A stretch of 64,000 nucleotides of DNA, taken from contig NZ_JANLNV010000094.1 of NCBI RefSeq assembly GCF_025465935.1, positions 124,001 to 188,000 on the forward strand, written 5' to 3'. Position numbers and translations under genes: made by a program. Every line of letters begins with the position of its first letter. Position 1 is the first letter of the stretch. The DNA is from Pseudomonas sp. 7P_10.2_Bac1. GTDB taxonomy: Bacteria; Pseudomonadota; Gammaproteobacteria; Pseudomonadales; Pseudomonadaceae. The notes under the pieces are model-generated. The model saw only the letters and a program-made list of their open reading frames with translations, searched no databases and was not told the origin of the DNA. Shown piece by piece: positions 35,239 to 44,800 of the stretch.

Positions 35239-36432
35239 CTAGGGCTCGGGAGGCAGCGAAAGCGGCATAGTAAAGGTGAATGTCGTGCCTTGCAGTTCGT
35301 CTGACAGCACACTCAGGCGGCCATTGTGGGACAAGGCGATCTGGCTGGCAATGTACAGGCCCAGGCCAAGTCCGGCTTGTGGTGTGTCGGTGGCAGGACG
35401 CGAGTAAGGTTGAAACAGTTGCTGGACCGCCTGCGTTGGAATGGGGATGCCCTGATTGGTCACGCTGAGCGTAAACACCGCCGCGTGGGTCTCGCAACGG
35501 ATCTGCACCGGCCCTGTCGCAGAGCCGTGGGTAATGGCATTTGTGAGCAGATTGGACAGCAGTTGAGCCAGCCGGTTGCTGTCGCACTCAATCACATCCA
35601 GTGGCCCAATGATCGAATTGATCTGCCGCTCGGGGTAAATATGCCGGACTTCCGAGACCACGTGTTCAAGGACCTGGTCCAGATCCGGGCACTGGCGCAG
35701 ATGGACCGGAATACCGCTGCCGAGTCTGCCACGGGCGAAGTCCAGCACATCTTCGACCAACTGCGAGGCCCGCAGCCCGCAAGTCCTGATGTGTTGCACC
35801 AAATCATTGGTCTGAGGGTCGGGATGTTTGCACAGCAGGCGTTCGGCCGCCGTGGTCATGGCAAACAGCGGGTTGCGCAGATCATGGCCAAGCACCGCAA
35901 TGAACTGTTCGCGCAACTCTGCATGTTCACGTGCCAGCGCGAGTTCCGTTTCGACCTGTTGAAGGTTTTCTTCGGTTTCGATCTGTAGCGTGAGCAGGCG
36001 CGCAAATGACTCCATCGTGGTTTGGATCGAGCTGTTTTTAAGCGCGGCGGGCTCTGGGTCCAGCGCACACAACGTTCCAAAAAGGTCGCCATCGGCCCGG
36101 TACACCGGGATCGTAATGTAGCTCTCGAACTGATAGATCTTGGGGGTTCGGTGATCTTGGTACAGCGGATCTTCACTGGCTTTATCGATGATAATGGGCA
36201 GGTTCGAGTTCATGCTTTCAAAGCACAAGGTCGTTGCCAGATCCAGTTCTCCCCCCGGTTTGAGTCCAAACCCCAGGTTGTCCAGCACGGCGCAGGCTGT
36301 CCAGGTGTGTTGGGTTACGCGGGCAACGGCGGCGAAGCGCATGCCGGTCATTTCGGTAATGACTTGAAGCATTGCCGGGACTGCGCTGATCCGGTTAATC
36401 GTTGCGATATCCGCAGCGGCGCTGGGTCTCAT
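35239..36432 (-). CDS. Orphan GAF-domain histidine kinase
   Basis: 397-residue soluble kinase with no membrane helix. The N-terminal GAF domain is at about 13-155 (CFESMNSNLPIIIDKASEDPLYQ, YITIPVYRADGDLFGTLCALDPEP). A HisKA domain follows with the phospho-acceptor in VLGHDLRNPLFAM (about 178-190), then HATPase with the N box LLSNLLTNAITHG and the G box AGLGLGLYIASQI. No response regulator is adjacent, so the partner is unknown. GAF likeness to phytochrome-type or cyclic-nucleotide sensors cannot be resolved by eye. Confidence 0.87.
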   Translation of the reverse strand: MRPSAAADIATINRISAVPAMLQVITEMTGMRFAAVARVTQHTWTACAVLDNLGFGLKPGGELDLATTLCFESMNSNLPIIIDKASEDPLYQDHRTPKIYQFESYITIPVYRADGDLFGTLCALDPEPAALKNSSIQTTMESFARLLTLQIETEENLQQVETELALAREHAELREQFIAVLGHDLRNPLFAMTTAAERLLCKHPDPQTNDLVQHIRTCGLRASQLVEDVLDFARGRLGSGIPVHLRQCPDLDQVLEHVVSEVRHIYPERQINSIIGPLDVIECDSNRLAQLLSNLLTNAITHGSATGPVQIRCETHAAVFTLSVTNQGIPIPTQAVQQLFQPYSRPATDTPQAGLGLGLYIASQIALSHNGRLSVLSDELQGTTFTFTMPLSLPPEP

Positions 36433-36602
36433 AAAAGCACATCTCGGCTAAATGTTATAAAAGGTGATTCTAGCGAGTCGGTAAAGATTGATACAAATTT
36501 GTATAAAAAGTGTATGCAGTTTTTTTCGATGAAAGGTCATGTCACAGGCGTGAGCGGCTCCTACGGGTAAACAATCACGCAGCATTCTTTAAAGAAACGA
36601 GT

Positions 36603-36636
36603 GCGTGGAGCGATCTTTAAACAGATCGCTCCACGC
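36603..36636. repeat. Perfect 14-bp inverted repeat
   Basis: GCGTGGAGCGATCT and AGATCGCTCCACGC pair exactly around a 6-base TTAAAC loop. It lies 30 bases past the stop of the PepSY gene (minus strand). There is no T-run, so it is either a factor-dependent terminator, an RNA stabiliser or a small repeat element. Confidence 0.75.
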
Positions 36637-36665
36637 GCTCATACCTGGCAGGCATTTGCGGGGGC

Positions 36666-36971
36666 TCAGGTGTCCTGTTTGTCTTGCAGGACTTCGGCTG
36701 TTTTTGCGTCCAGGTCGACATCCCACTTAACGCCTTTGGTGTCCCGAAGTTCAACTTCATACACCAGCTTGCCGTAGGAGTGATCCAGTTCGGTGTCCAG
36801 AATGGTCGCGCCAGGGTGTTTGTCTAATGCGGCCTGGTTGAGTTTTTCGAAGGCGGCCACTTCGCCCGATTTGAGCAAGCCCGGAATATGGTCAGGACGT
36901 ACATCGGCTTGTGCCAGGCCAGCTGTCAGGGTCAGGGCGCCCGCGGCGAAGATTGCGTTAAATGCTTTCAT
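36666..36971 (-). CDS. Periplasmic PepSY-domain protein
   Basis: 101 residues. The signal peptide MKAFNAIFAAGALTLTAGLAQA is cleaved at about residue 22. The PepSY-type segment follows: AALDKHPGATILDTELDHSYGKLVYEVELRDTKGVKWDVDLDAKTAEVL. Such small PepSY proteins are often linked to two-component systems and metal or envelope stress, but their action is unknown. Start ATG 36971 chosen for the signal peptide; the frame is open upstream to 37019. Confidence 0.85.
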   Translation of the reverse strand: MKAFNAIFAAGALTLTAGLAQADVRPDHIPGLLKSGEVAAFEKLNQAALDKHPGATILDTELDHSYGKLVYEVELRDTKGVKWDVDLDAKTAEVLQDKQDT

Positions 36972-37105
36972 GGTTAATCCCTCTTGGGTGAACGGCTTAA
37001 GTGGGATCAGAGTAACCATGACAACTTAACTCACCCTTAATTTTCCCCTTCACCTGCTGCCAAGGAGGTGAAGTACCCTTGGCGACACCAGCGTTGCGGC
37101 CTGCG

Positions 37106-38206
37106 CTAAGCCTTAGGCAGGACAGCTTCTGTCAGGAGGTCGGCGCACCCCACGCTGATTTTATTGCGGCCGGTATTCTTGGCGATGTACAGCGCCTTGT
37201 CAGCCTCGTTGAGCCACATTGAGGCGTCATCGAAGGCTGGCTGGCAAGAAGCCAGGCCGATGCTCAGGCTCAAGCGCAGCTCAGGCTCGTCGAGGTAGCG
37301 AAAGTCGCAACAAAGGCTGCGCAGGCGCTCCATGATCTCCTGGGTTTGTACCAATGAGCGGTTGGGCAGAATTACGCAGAACTCATCTCCGCCATAGCGT
37401 CCGGCCAGGTCATCTGCGCGCAGGTTTTCCTTGAGCACAAGGCTGAACTGGCGCAACACGCTGTCGCCCACGATATGCCCGTAGGTGTCATTGATGCGTT
37501 TGAAATGATCGATATCAATGAGCGCAAGAGTGGCGTCGCCTTGTGTTTGCTTGCAGGCATGGAAACTGAGTTGCAACAGGTCTTTCCATGAGCCGTGGTT
37601 GAGCAGCCCGGTCAGGCTGTCGGTACGGCTGAGGGTGCTCAAGGTGCGCTTATGGGCAGCCAGTGTCGCTGCCATCCGATAGCTGACCATGCCTACCACA
37701 AATGGATAAATGACCAGGATGGGCAGGCACCCATAGATCTGGATGGGCGTGGTGTAAGGGGTGAAGGCAAACCCGAAGACCAACCATGAAACAACGACCC
37801 CCAGGCCTTGGGCGGCGAGCCCGCGCAGCAGCATTTTTACGCCGCCCACCGCCACATTGTTCATGGTCATCATCGACACAATAATGACCGCCGGCAGGGG
37901 ATTGAACTGCAGGGTAGCGGCCCAGAAACCGCCCAGCACGGAGTCGAAGAGTATGTTGCGACGCTCAGCGCGATAAGGGTAGCGCGAGCGTGAAGAGCGC
38001 AGGTAGGCCAGGTGCGGCCAGGCAAAGCCCGAGGCGAGGAACAGCATCCAGACCCAGGCGGGCATGTCCAGTGGGTAAAACGTTGGCATCATGCAGACGC
38101 AGCCAATCCCTAGGCCAAAGGTTCGCGGCACATAAATGCGCTGCGAAAATGACAAACCTCTGCCTTGTTGATTGTCCATATTCATCTGCGCAAGGTGTTG
38201 CGGCAC
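37106..38206 (-). CDS. Membrane diguanylate cyclase (GGDEF)
   Basis: About 366 residues. The N-terminal half has five or so hydrophobic helices (MASE-like sensor: FGLGIGCVCMMPTFY, VWMLFLASGFAWPHLAYL, ILVIYPFVVGMVSYRMAA). The C-terminal GGDEF domain (about 190-350) has an intact active site GRYGGDEFCVILP and the helix RTDSLTGLLNHGSWKDLL. It should make c-di-GMP from two GTP. No EAL domain is present, and an RxxD inhibitory site is not obvious. The start is uncertain: GTG 38206, or ATG 38185 or 38179. Confidence 0.88.
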   Translation of the reverse strand: MPQHLAQMNMDNQQGRGLSFSQRIYVPRTFGLGIGCVCMMPTFYPLDMPAWVWMLFLASGFAWPHLAYLRSSRSRYPYRAERRNILFDSVLGGFWAATLQFNPLPAVIIVSMMTMNNVAVGGVKMLLRGLAAQGLGVVVSWLVFGFAFTPYTTPIQIYGCLPILVIYPFVVGMVSYRMAATLAAHKRTLSTLSRTDSLTGLLNHGSWKDLLQLSFHACKQTQGDATLALIDIDHFKRINDTYGHIVGDSVLRQFSLVLKENLRADDLAGRYGGDEFCVILPNRSLVQTQEIMERLRSLCCDFRYLDEPELRLSLSIGLASCQPAFDDASMWLNEADKALYIAKNTGRNKISVGCADLLTEAVLPKA

Positions 38207-38409
38207 TGTGTGCCACTAACATCCGTAGAAACGGAGAATTATCGTTTTAATGCGTAGCTAATGTCGATCATCAATAGTGGCATTCTGCCTGATTTTTGAC
38301 AGTGTATGCCTAAAGATCTGTGTTTTGACGTTAGAAAATGACGATTGACCTTCTATCGTCGAAATAACCCGCGTAATAATTGCACTTTGTGTTCTGGAGT
38401 CGTTGAAGC

Positions 38410-39462
38410 ATGCCTATCGAGTCCTCTAAAACGGGCGGTCTAAAGCCTGCCGAGCAGTATGAAGGGAAGTTTCGAAATCAGGGTGTGAGGCCCGCCGCGA
38501 GTCTGGGCAAGACCCTGGGCATTTTCTGGCGGATGCTATTTCAAAAGCCTTCAAACACACGGCCTGCTTCGCCGATTCCAGTCACGCCATTGACCCGCGA
38601 AGCGCTGCAGAACGCCCCGGACTTCAGTGTCTTCCGACTGGGGCATTCAACGCTGTTGCTCAAGCTCAAGGGTAAGTTCTGGCTCACCGATCCGGTGTAC
38701 GCCGAGCGTGCTTCGCCTTTTCAATGGGCTGGCCCCAAGCGCTTCCACGCACCGCCAATTAGCCTCCAGGAGCTTCCCCCCCTGGAGGCCGTGATCTTGT
38801 CGCATAACCACTATGATCACCTTGATCAACAAACCGTGTTGCAACTGGCGGCCAAGACGCAGCACTTTTTGGCTCCGCTGGGGGTGGGCGATCTGCTGAT
38901 CAAGTGGGGCGTACCCGCGCAAAAGGTGGAACAGCTGGATTGGTGGCAAGAAACCCGACGCGACGGTATTCGTTTTATCGCGACACCGTGCCAGCACTTT
39001 TCCGGTCGGGGGCTGTTTGATCACAACGAGACACTGTGGGTGTCATGGGTGATGATCATTGACGATGTACGAATTTTCTTTAGTGGCGATTCAGGTTACT
39101 TCGACGGTTTCAAAGAAATCGGTGAGCAATTTGGCCCCTTTGATCTGACCCTCATGGAAACGGGCGCCTACAACGTCGACTGGCCTGATGTGCACATGCA
39201 ACCTGAACACAGCTTGCAGGCCCATATCGATTTGAAAGGCCGCTGGTTACTGCCGATCCATAACGGTACTTTTGATCTGGCCTTTCATGCCTGGTACGAA
39301 CCGTTTGATCGCATTGTGGCCCTGGCGGCCGAGCGTGATGTACTCATCACGACACCTGCCATGGGGGAGGCCTTTAACCTGATGCATCCCCATAAAGGCC
39401 GCGCGTGGTGGCTGGACGTGCAAGCCACCGATGAGGCACCTGCCAGGCACGCCAACCTCTGA
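38410..39462 (+). CDS. Metallo-beta-lactamase-fold hydrolase, NAPE-PLD/UlaG-like
   Basis: 350-residue cytoplasmic hydrolase. The metal-binding motif HNHYDH is at 132-137, with further ligands in TPCQHFSGRG, FFSGDSGYFDGF and LPIHNGTFDLA. The N-terminal region (FRNQGVRPAASLGKTLGIFWRMLFQ) and overall pattern resemble N-acyl-phosphatidylethanolamine-hydrolysing phospholipase D-like proteins. The substrate is unknown, but lipid or phosphodiester hydrolysis is likely. Single gene, closely followed by a convergent Xre-like gene. Confidence 0.85.
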   Translation: MPIESSKTGGLKPAEQYEGKFRNQGVRPAASLGKTLGIFWRMLFQKPSNTRPASPIPVTPLTREALQNAPDFSVFRLGHSTLLLKLKGKFWLTDPVYAERASPFQWAGPKRFHAPPISLQELPPLEAVILSHNHYDHLDQQTVLQLAAKTQHFLAPLGVGDLLIKWGVPAQKVEQLDWWQETRRDGIRFIATPCQHFSGRGLFDHNETLWVSWVMIIDDVRIFFSGDSGYFDGFKEIGEQFGPFDLTLMETGAYNVDWPDVHMQPEHSLQAHIDLKGRWLLPIHNGTFDLAFHAWYEPFDRIVALAAERDVLITTPAMGEAFNLMHPHKGRAWWLDVQATDEAPARHANL

Positions 39463-39474
39463 GGGGCGAGTGGT

Positions 39475-39792
39475 TTATTCGATCAGGGCGAAGTCTTCCC
39501 GATCCATGGGGTCGGGTGTTGTGCCCCGGATATTGCTGCCGCGACCGGGTGCAAAGCCGGGGAAGAACACCAGCCCTTCTGCTTCAAGCGCATAAGCCAG
39601 TGCCAGGCGAGTCACATCACGCACGGGCCCGCCGGCTTCGAAGCGCTGAATGGCCGGTACTGAGACCTTGGATTGCTGGCTCAGGCGCTCCCAGCTCCAA
39701 TCGAGCATTTCACGCGCTTGGGCACAGTGCAGCGGGGTGAATTGGTTGATGATGATGCGTTCAAACGTGCTGCGCATGGCTGCGTTGGACAT
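39475..39792 (-). CDS. Xre-like small transcriptional regulator
   Basis: 105 residues from the ATG at 39792 (GGAGA 8 bases upstream). A single helix-turn-helix of the Xre/Cro type lies at about 16-65: QAREMLDWSWERLSQQSKVSVPAIQRFEAGG, then VTRLALAYALEAEGLVFF. A short polar tail follows. No effector domain and no antitoxin partner is adjacent. The target is unknown. Confidence 0.8.
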   Translation of the reverse strand: MSNAAMRSTFERIIINQFTPLHCAQAREMLDWSWERLSQQSKVSVPAIQRFEAGGPVRDVTRLALAYALEAEGLVFFPGFAPGRGSNIRGTTPDPMDREDFALIE

Positions 39793-39987
39793 GGCGGATC
39801 TCCGGGGCTGAGTCAATGCTTGAAAATATACTGTGTTTTTATACAGTTGTTTTCATGGTCGATCAAACTCATTTTTTGAATCGGTTAGGGTCGGCAGAAG
39901 CCGCGATTCAAGCCCGTTTGTAGGACAGGTAACGGTCGAAAACTTCGATAGGTAGGCGATCTGTCCTCTCTTAAAGATCAAAAAAAG

Positions 39988-40014
39988 GGCCACCTCGCGG
40001 CAGCCCCTTTTTAA
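39988..40014 (-). terminator. Terminator after nrdB
   Basis: On the minus strand, GGGGCTGCC pairs with GGTGGCCC (two G-T wobbles) around a short loop, and a run of T residues follows. It lies 24 bases past the nrdB stop. Confidence 0.75.
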
Positions 40015-40037
40015 TAGCAGTCAGATCAAGCCCGGAA

Positions 40038-41288
40038 TCAATCCCAGCTCAACGCGCCGCCAGTCTGGTACTCGATAACCCGTGTCTCGAAGAAGTTTTT
40101 CTCTTTCTTCAAGTCCATGATTTCGCTCATCCATGGGAATGGGTTGGTGGTGCCCGGGTATTCTTCTTTAAGGCCGATTTGCGACAGGCGGCGGTTGGCG
40201 ATGAACTTGAGGTAGTCCTCCATCATGGCCGCGTTCATGCCCAGTACGCCGCGTGGCATGGTGTCACGTGCGTATTCGATCTCGAGCTGGGTGCCCTGCA
40301 GGATCATCTGGGTCGCTTCTTCCTTCATTTCAGCGTCCCACAGATGCGGGTTTTCGATTTTGATCTGGTTGATCACATCGATACCGAAGTTCAGGTGCAT
40401 GGACTCGTCACGCAGGATGTACTGGAATTGCTCGGCAACACCGGTCATTTTGTTGCGGCGGCCCATCGACAGGATCTGGGTAAAGCCGCAGTAGAAGAAG
40501 ATGCCTTCCAGAACGCAGTAGTAGGCGATCAGGTTGCGCAGCAGTTCCTTGTCGGTCTCGACGGTGCCGGTCTTGAACTCCGGGTCGGAGATCGAGCGGG
40601 TGTACTTCAGACCCCAGGTGGCCTTTTTGGCGACCGATGGGATCTCGTGGTACATGTTGAAAATCTCGCCTTCATCCATCGCCAGCGATTCGATGCAGTA
40701 CTGGTAGGCGTGGGTGTGGATCGCTTCCTCGAACGCCTGGCGCAGGATGTACTGGCGGCATTCCGGGTTGGTGATCAGGCGGTACACGGCCAGCACCAGG
40801 TTGTTGGCAACCAGGGAGTCAGCGGTGGAGAAGAAGCCCAGGTTGCGCATTACGATGCGACGTTCGTCGTCGGTCAGGCCTTCGGGGTTTTTCCAGAGGG
40901 CGATGTCGGCGGTCATGTTGACTTCTTGCGGCATCCAGTGGTTTGCGCAACCGTCCAGATACTTCTGCCAGGCCCAGTCGTACTTGAACGGTACGAGCTG
41001 GTTCAAGTCGGCACGGCAGTTGATCATGCGTTTTTCATCGACGGCCACGCGAGCGCTGGCGCCTTCAAGTTCTGCCAAACCTTCGGCGATGTCGAGTTTG
41101 TCCAGGGCCGCCTTGGCGCGCTTGATGGCAGCCGAATCGTTGGCGGTGACTGCGCGTGCTTCCTGGGCAGCAATGCCGCCAGCAGCGTCCAGACGGTCCA
41201 TGTTGGCTTCGGCTGCATTGCCTGCATTAGCGCCTTTAACGGCGACTTCTGCTTCGTCTTCTTTGTCGAATTCGTCCCAGCTCAGCAT
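40038..41288 (-). CDS. nrdB: Ribonucleoside-diphosphate reductase class Ia, beta subunit
   Basis: Radical-generating subunit that works with NrdA to make deoxyribonucleotides. 416 residues from ATG 41288 (AGGAGA upstream, MLSWDEFDKEDEAEVAV). Residues 1-95 are an acidic, Ala-rich extension common in Pseudomonas NrdB. The diiron core then shows the expected Glu/His segments: RQAFEEAIHTHAYQYCIE, LEGIFFYCGF and RDESMHLNFGIDV, and the C-terminus provides the NrdA docking tail. nrdA is not adjacent: upstream is a divergent 5.3-kb toxin-like gene. The frame stays open 40 codons upstream. Confidence 0.95.
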   Translation of the reverse strand: MLSWDEFDKEDEAEVAVKGANAGNAAEANMDRLDAAGGIAAQEARAVTANDSAAIKRAKAALDKLDIAEGLAELEGASARVAVDEKRMINCRADLNQLVPFKYDWAWQKYLDGCANHWMPQEVNMTADIALWKNPEGLTDDERRIVMRNLGFFSTADSLVANNLVLAVYRLITNPECRQYILRQAFEEAIHTHAYQYCIESLAMDEGEIFNMYHEIPSVAKKATWGLKYTRSISDPEFKTGTVETDKELLRNLIAYYCVLEGIFFYCGFTQILSMGRRNKMTGVAEQFQYILRDESMHLNFGIDVINQIKIENPHLWDAEMKEEATQMILQGTQLEIEYARDTMPRGVLGMNAAMMEDYLKFIANRRLSQIGLKEEYPGTTNPFPWMSEIMDLKKEKNFFETRVIEYQTGGALSWD

Positions 41289-41844
41289 GACGTGTCGTCT
41301 CCTGCGTGAGGGCCTGATGGCCGTGTGATAACACTGATCGTCGAGTTGCCACACAGCCATTGGCCGCTTGGATCTATGGAATGTTGCTTGCAGTAGCGGT
41401 AAGCGCACGCAAAAACATGAATGTATTCGTAGGGTTGTCCCGCTGTCGCAGAGGGGATGCAGACGTTTCTGTATCTCAACCTGGCCCTGGGCCGGAGCAG
41501 CGTGGGTTCAAAGCCCGCACAAGGGGTATTTCAAGCCCTTTTGCCGGCCGCAGTATACGGGGTTTGTGCCGGGTATTTCAGCCAGTTTTTTTTCAACCGC
41601 TGCGACCCTTTGTCCTGAGTTTTTCCTGGACATGAGCGTCGCAACGGCCCGGCGCGGCTTTGCCGGTCAAGCCAAGCCAGGTCGGTTTTATCACTCTAGT
41701 CGCTAATGAGCGCTGCAGGGGGCCGTCTAAACGCGCATAGCTCTATGTAGTGCTTATTCAAGCGCCCAGATGGGTATGTTTTTGTCATCAACGGTAGTGG
41801 GCGTGTTTGACACGTGACTGCGCCTCAATGACAAGGACACCAGC
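41289..41844. other. Divergent region between nrdB and the toxin-like gene
   Basis: 556 bases holding both promoters. No tRNA, riboswitch or small gene could be supported. A short hairpin at 41501-41519 resembles a tRNA T-arm, but no other tRNA arms fit. No clear NrdR box was found by eye. Confidence 0.5.
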
Positions 41845-44800
41845 ATGAGCGGACCAGAACAGTTCACGTATTACTCAGAGCACTTTCTAAAATCGGACTT
41901 TGAACGGTGTGTCAATGCCGCGTTGGCCGAGGGCCTCATTACCGAGGCGCAGAGCCGTTGGCTGCAACAGGCCGGTGGACCTTATTCGACAAGGGGTGTA
42001 CCTGCCATTGCGCCTCTTTATGCGAGCCACGTTACGTTGGCGCACCCGAGTGCTCAGCCAGCCTATTTACGAGGGGCGTTTGTCCTTTCCACCGGGAAGT
42101 TGGCGTCTGACAGTTATTTTCTCTATAGCTTGGCCACGGGGCTGCATAAGTTCTTGAACTGGTCGCAGTTGCTTCGGGCTTTCAATGAACAGTTGATCGT
42201 GGATGACCGATCGCCGCTGTTGCGTTTTATCCCCTTGGCCATGCGCCAGGGGTTATTGGGCGAAGGCGAAATCCGCGTGACCCTGACGCCGCTTGAGTTG
42301 CCTGTGTTCAAGAGCATCAGTGAGAACGTCGAGCGCTCTTTGGTAGAGGATCGGTTTGTCACCCATGAAGTCATGTCGCAGATGCCATCCGTTCGTACCG
42401 TTGTTTATAACGGGTTGAAGTCGAAACTGGACGAGAAAGCCGCTTCAACACCTGCTGGCTGTGAGAAGAGTGTCATACGGCATGACATCACCCTTGATAG
42501 CCCATTAGTGGATTGGGCGTTTGAATACTATTTGAAAAAAGCATTGCCGGAACGCGAGCAATTAAACTATGTCCCCCGCGCGGCCTGTGGCGCTGAGCCA
42601 AGTAAAAGCAGTGCTGAAATAGAGTTGGAGTTTGTCAGTTTTCTCGATGCGGCAACCCGTCACCTGTTCAGCGACTATGCCACGGCGATCTCACGCTATT
42701 GGAATGAGCCACAAGGGCTTTTCCCCAGTTTGAAGGCCTGCGTGCAGGATGCCCTGAGTGAGCGGCTGTTCAGCTGCCTTGTTCAGGCACAGCGCGATGG
42801 AATGCTCTCTGCGCTGGAAGTCAGGCAGGTGCAGGCGTGTGTACAAGGTGTTGATCAACCCCACGTGGAACGGGTGTTGATACACCTGAGGCAAACGGTG
42901 GATACCCGTGTTGAACTGGTCGCCTGGTACGGTTTTTTTATCGGTGGCGTTGAGGGCACGTTTGCCGTTATGAGCGACCGTGGGCTGGAAGTCTTCAATA
43001 ACTGGTCACACTTTCAGCGAGTCACGGCCCCGCGTTTTGACGTCTTGCTCCCCAAAGAGCTCGAGAGCGCTCCGCCTTTGCCTGATGCGCACCTGAGCCG
43101 CTATGTGGCACGCGCGGACCGCGCCTTGTGGCGCACCTCGCCCTCTCTCGGCATGGGGTACATCCTGCTGCATGACGATCTGTTTTCGGCACTGGAAGCG
43201 CAGCTCCATAAAAAAATGCTCTCGGATATGGAGTACGTGACTGAGTGGTTGAAGACCAATACGGTGTATGCAAAGTCTTACCAAGCCGTCGATTATGCGA
43301 GCATCACGCTGGCCGTTCTGGACGATGCCCTTAATATCAGGGTATTGCTCAACCCTGAACTGGATATCCCCTTTGATAACTACCGCTGGAGCACTCGCTT
43401 TTCATTGCAGGAGACGGTTGTTGAAACCACCGGAGAGCTGCTTGAGCAGCTTAAAATTCCGCTCGATATTATCCGGTTGCTTATTGAGGCGCTGGATCGG
43501 GATGTGACCACTAAGTTATCGGCGTTTCCAACGTTACATGCGTTTTGCAAGCAAAGGATCGCTGAGCAATGTGAGCGTGAAGGGCAGCCCTTGCTTGATC
43601 TCGAAACGATCAAGGTAAAAGTATTTGCCTTTGCATCTAATGGCTCGCTTACAAAAACGTCGTCCATGGCGTTAATCGATGCCTTTATTGAACATTTGAC
43701 TGCAAAAACACCGTTACCGGCCGAACCCGCGCTGGTCCAGTTTGAGCGGGCGTCGGGGGCGCTGACTCAGGAGGCCTGTCTGGTTCTGCATCGCGTATTA
43801 CGTGAACCCAGTCATGATGTTGCGGTTCACTTTGCTCAGTACCTCAAGCAGTCGGTGTTTATCGATCAGTTAACATCCGGTGCAACACTGCTTGATGATC
43901 TGGTACAGCTGAAATCTCAGTTGTTATGGGCCGGTGGGTATTATTTCTTCAATCATGAAAAGCGTCTGGGCCTACGCGCGGTTAACTTTATTTCGGCATT
44001 GCAAACGTTTCGCGTCAGATCGGCACGGCCGTCCAGTTACTACTTTGTACCTGACGTTCACCGTGTCGAGGTGTACTTGAAAAGCATCAACTTCAATGCA
44101 CGCCTTGAAAACTGCTTCTTGATTACGGAGCGCGGCGGGCTTCAGTCTGCATGTGCCGGGCATGCAGTACTTTGGTCGCCGGCCCGAAAGTTTGAGTCTT
44201 TCGATTCCGTTGAACAGTGTCAGGCTGTTTTAAGGCAGCGCATTCTTGATCGCGTCGAATATGTGGATCTCACCGATACGATAAACAGCGTTCAACGCGC
44301 CACTCTTCTTGAAAACAAAGCGTTGTTGAGCGAGGCGCATGAGTTGTTTTCGTTTTCTGTTATTGAGCAGGACTATCTGGTCGACCTGGAATCCAGTCGT
44401 CTGCAACACCATTTAGATGACGCGCTACGCGCCTTTAATCAAGGGGAGGCGTCGGGGCTTTCAAGTGAAGGGCTTCAGAGCAGTGTCGATAGCTATATTG
44501 GCGCAATCGAGGCCGGTTTTCAGGTGCCATCGCTGTTGCTTCAAGTCGATGCCGAGGTGTTTGAGACGGCCCTGCCTGAGACGCTGGCACAAGCCACAAC
44601 AGCTGAAAAGTTTGAATACGCAAGTATTTTGCAGCGTTATCGAAATGCGGTGAGCGATGACCGAGATTATTTGCATGGGATCAAGAATGTCCACGATTAC
44701 GCGGCTGAGGCATTGAAAAAACAACTGGCTAAAGATTTCCCCCTGCTATCGCTGGACCCGAACACCCTCTCTGTCACCGCCACACAAGCCAGCGGGCCTG

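Noticed and set aside
40179..41309. 376-codon plus-strand frame across nrdB
   Set aside because: Antisense shadow of the clearly conserved nrdB gene.
41501..41519. tRNA-like T-arm near nrdB
   Set aside because: GGGTTCAAAGCCC forms a short hairpin, but no acceptor, D or anticodon arm can be fitted around it.
41289..41844. Cobalamin riboswitch or NrdR boxes before nrdB
   Set aside because: No B12-box or paired NrdR 16-mers could be found by eye.
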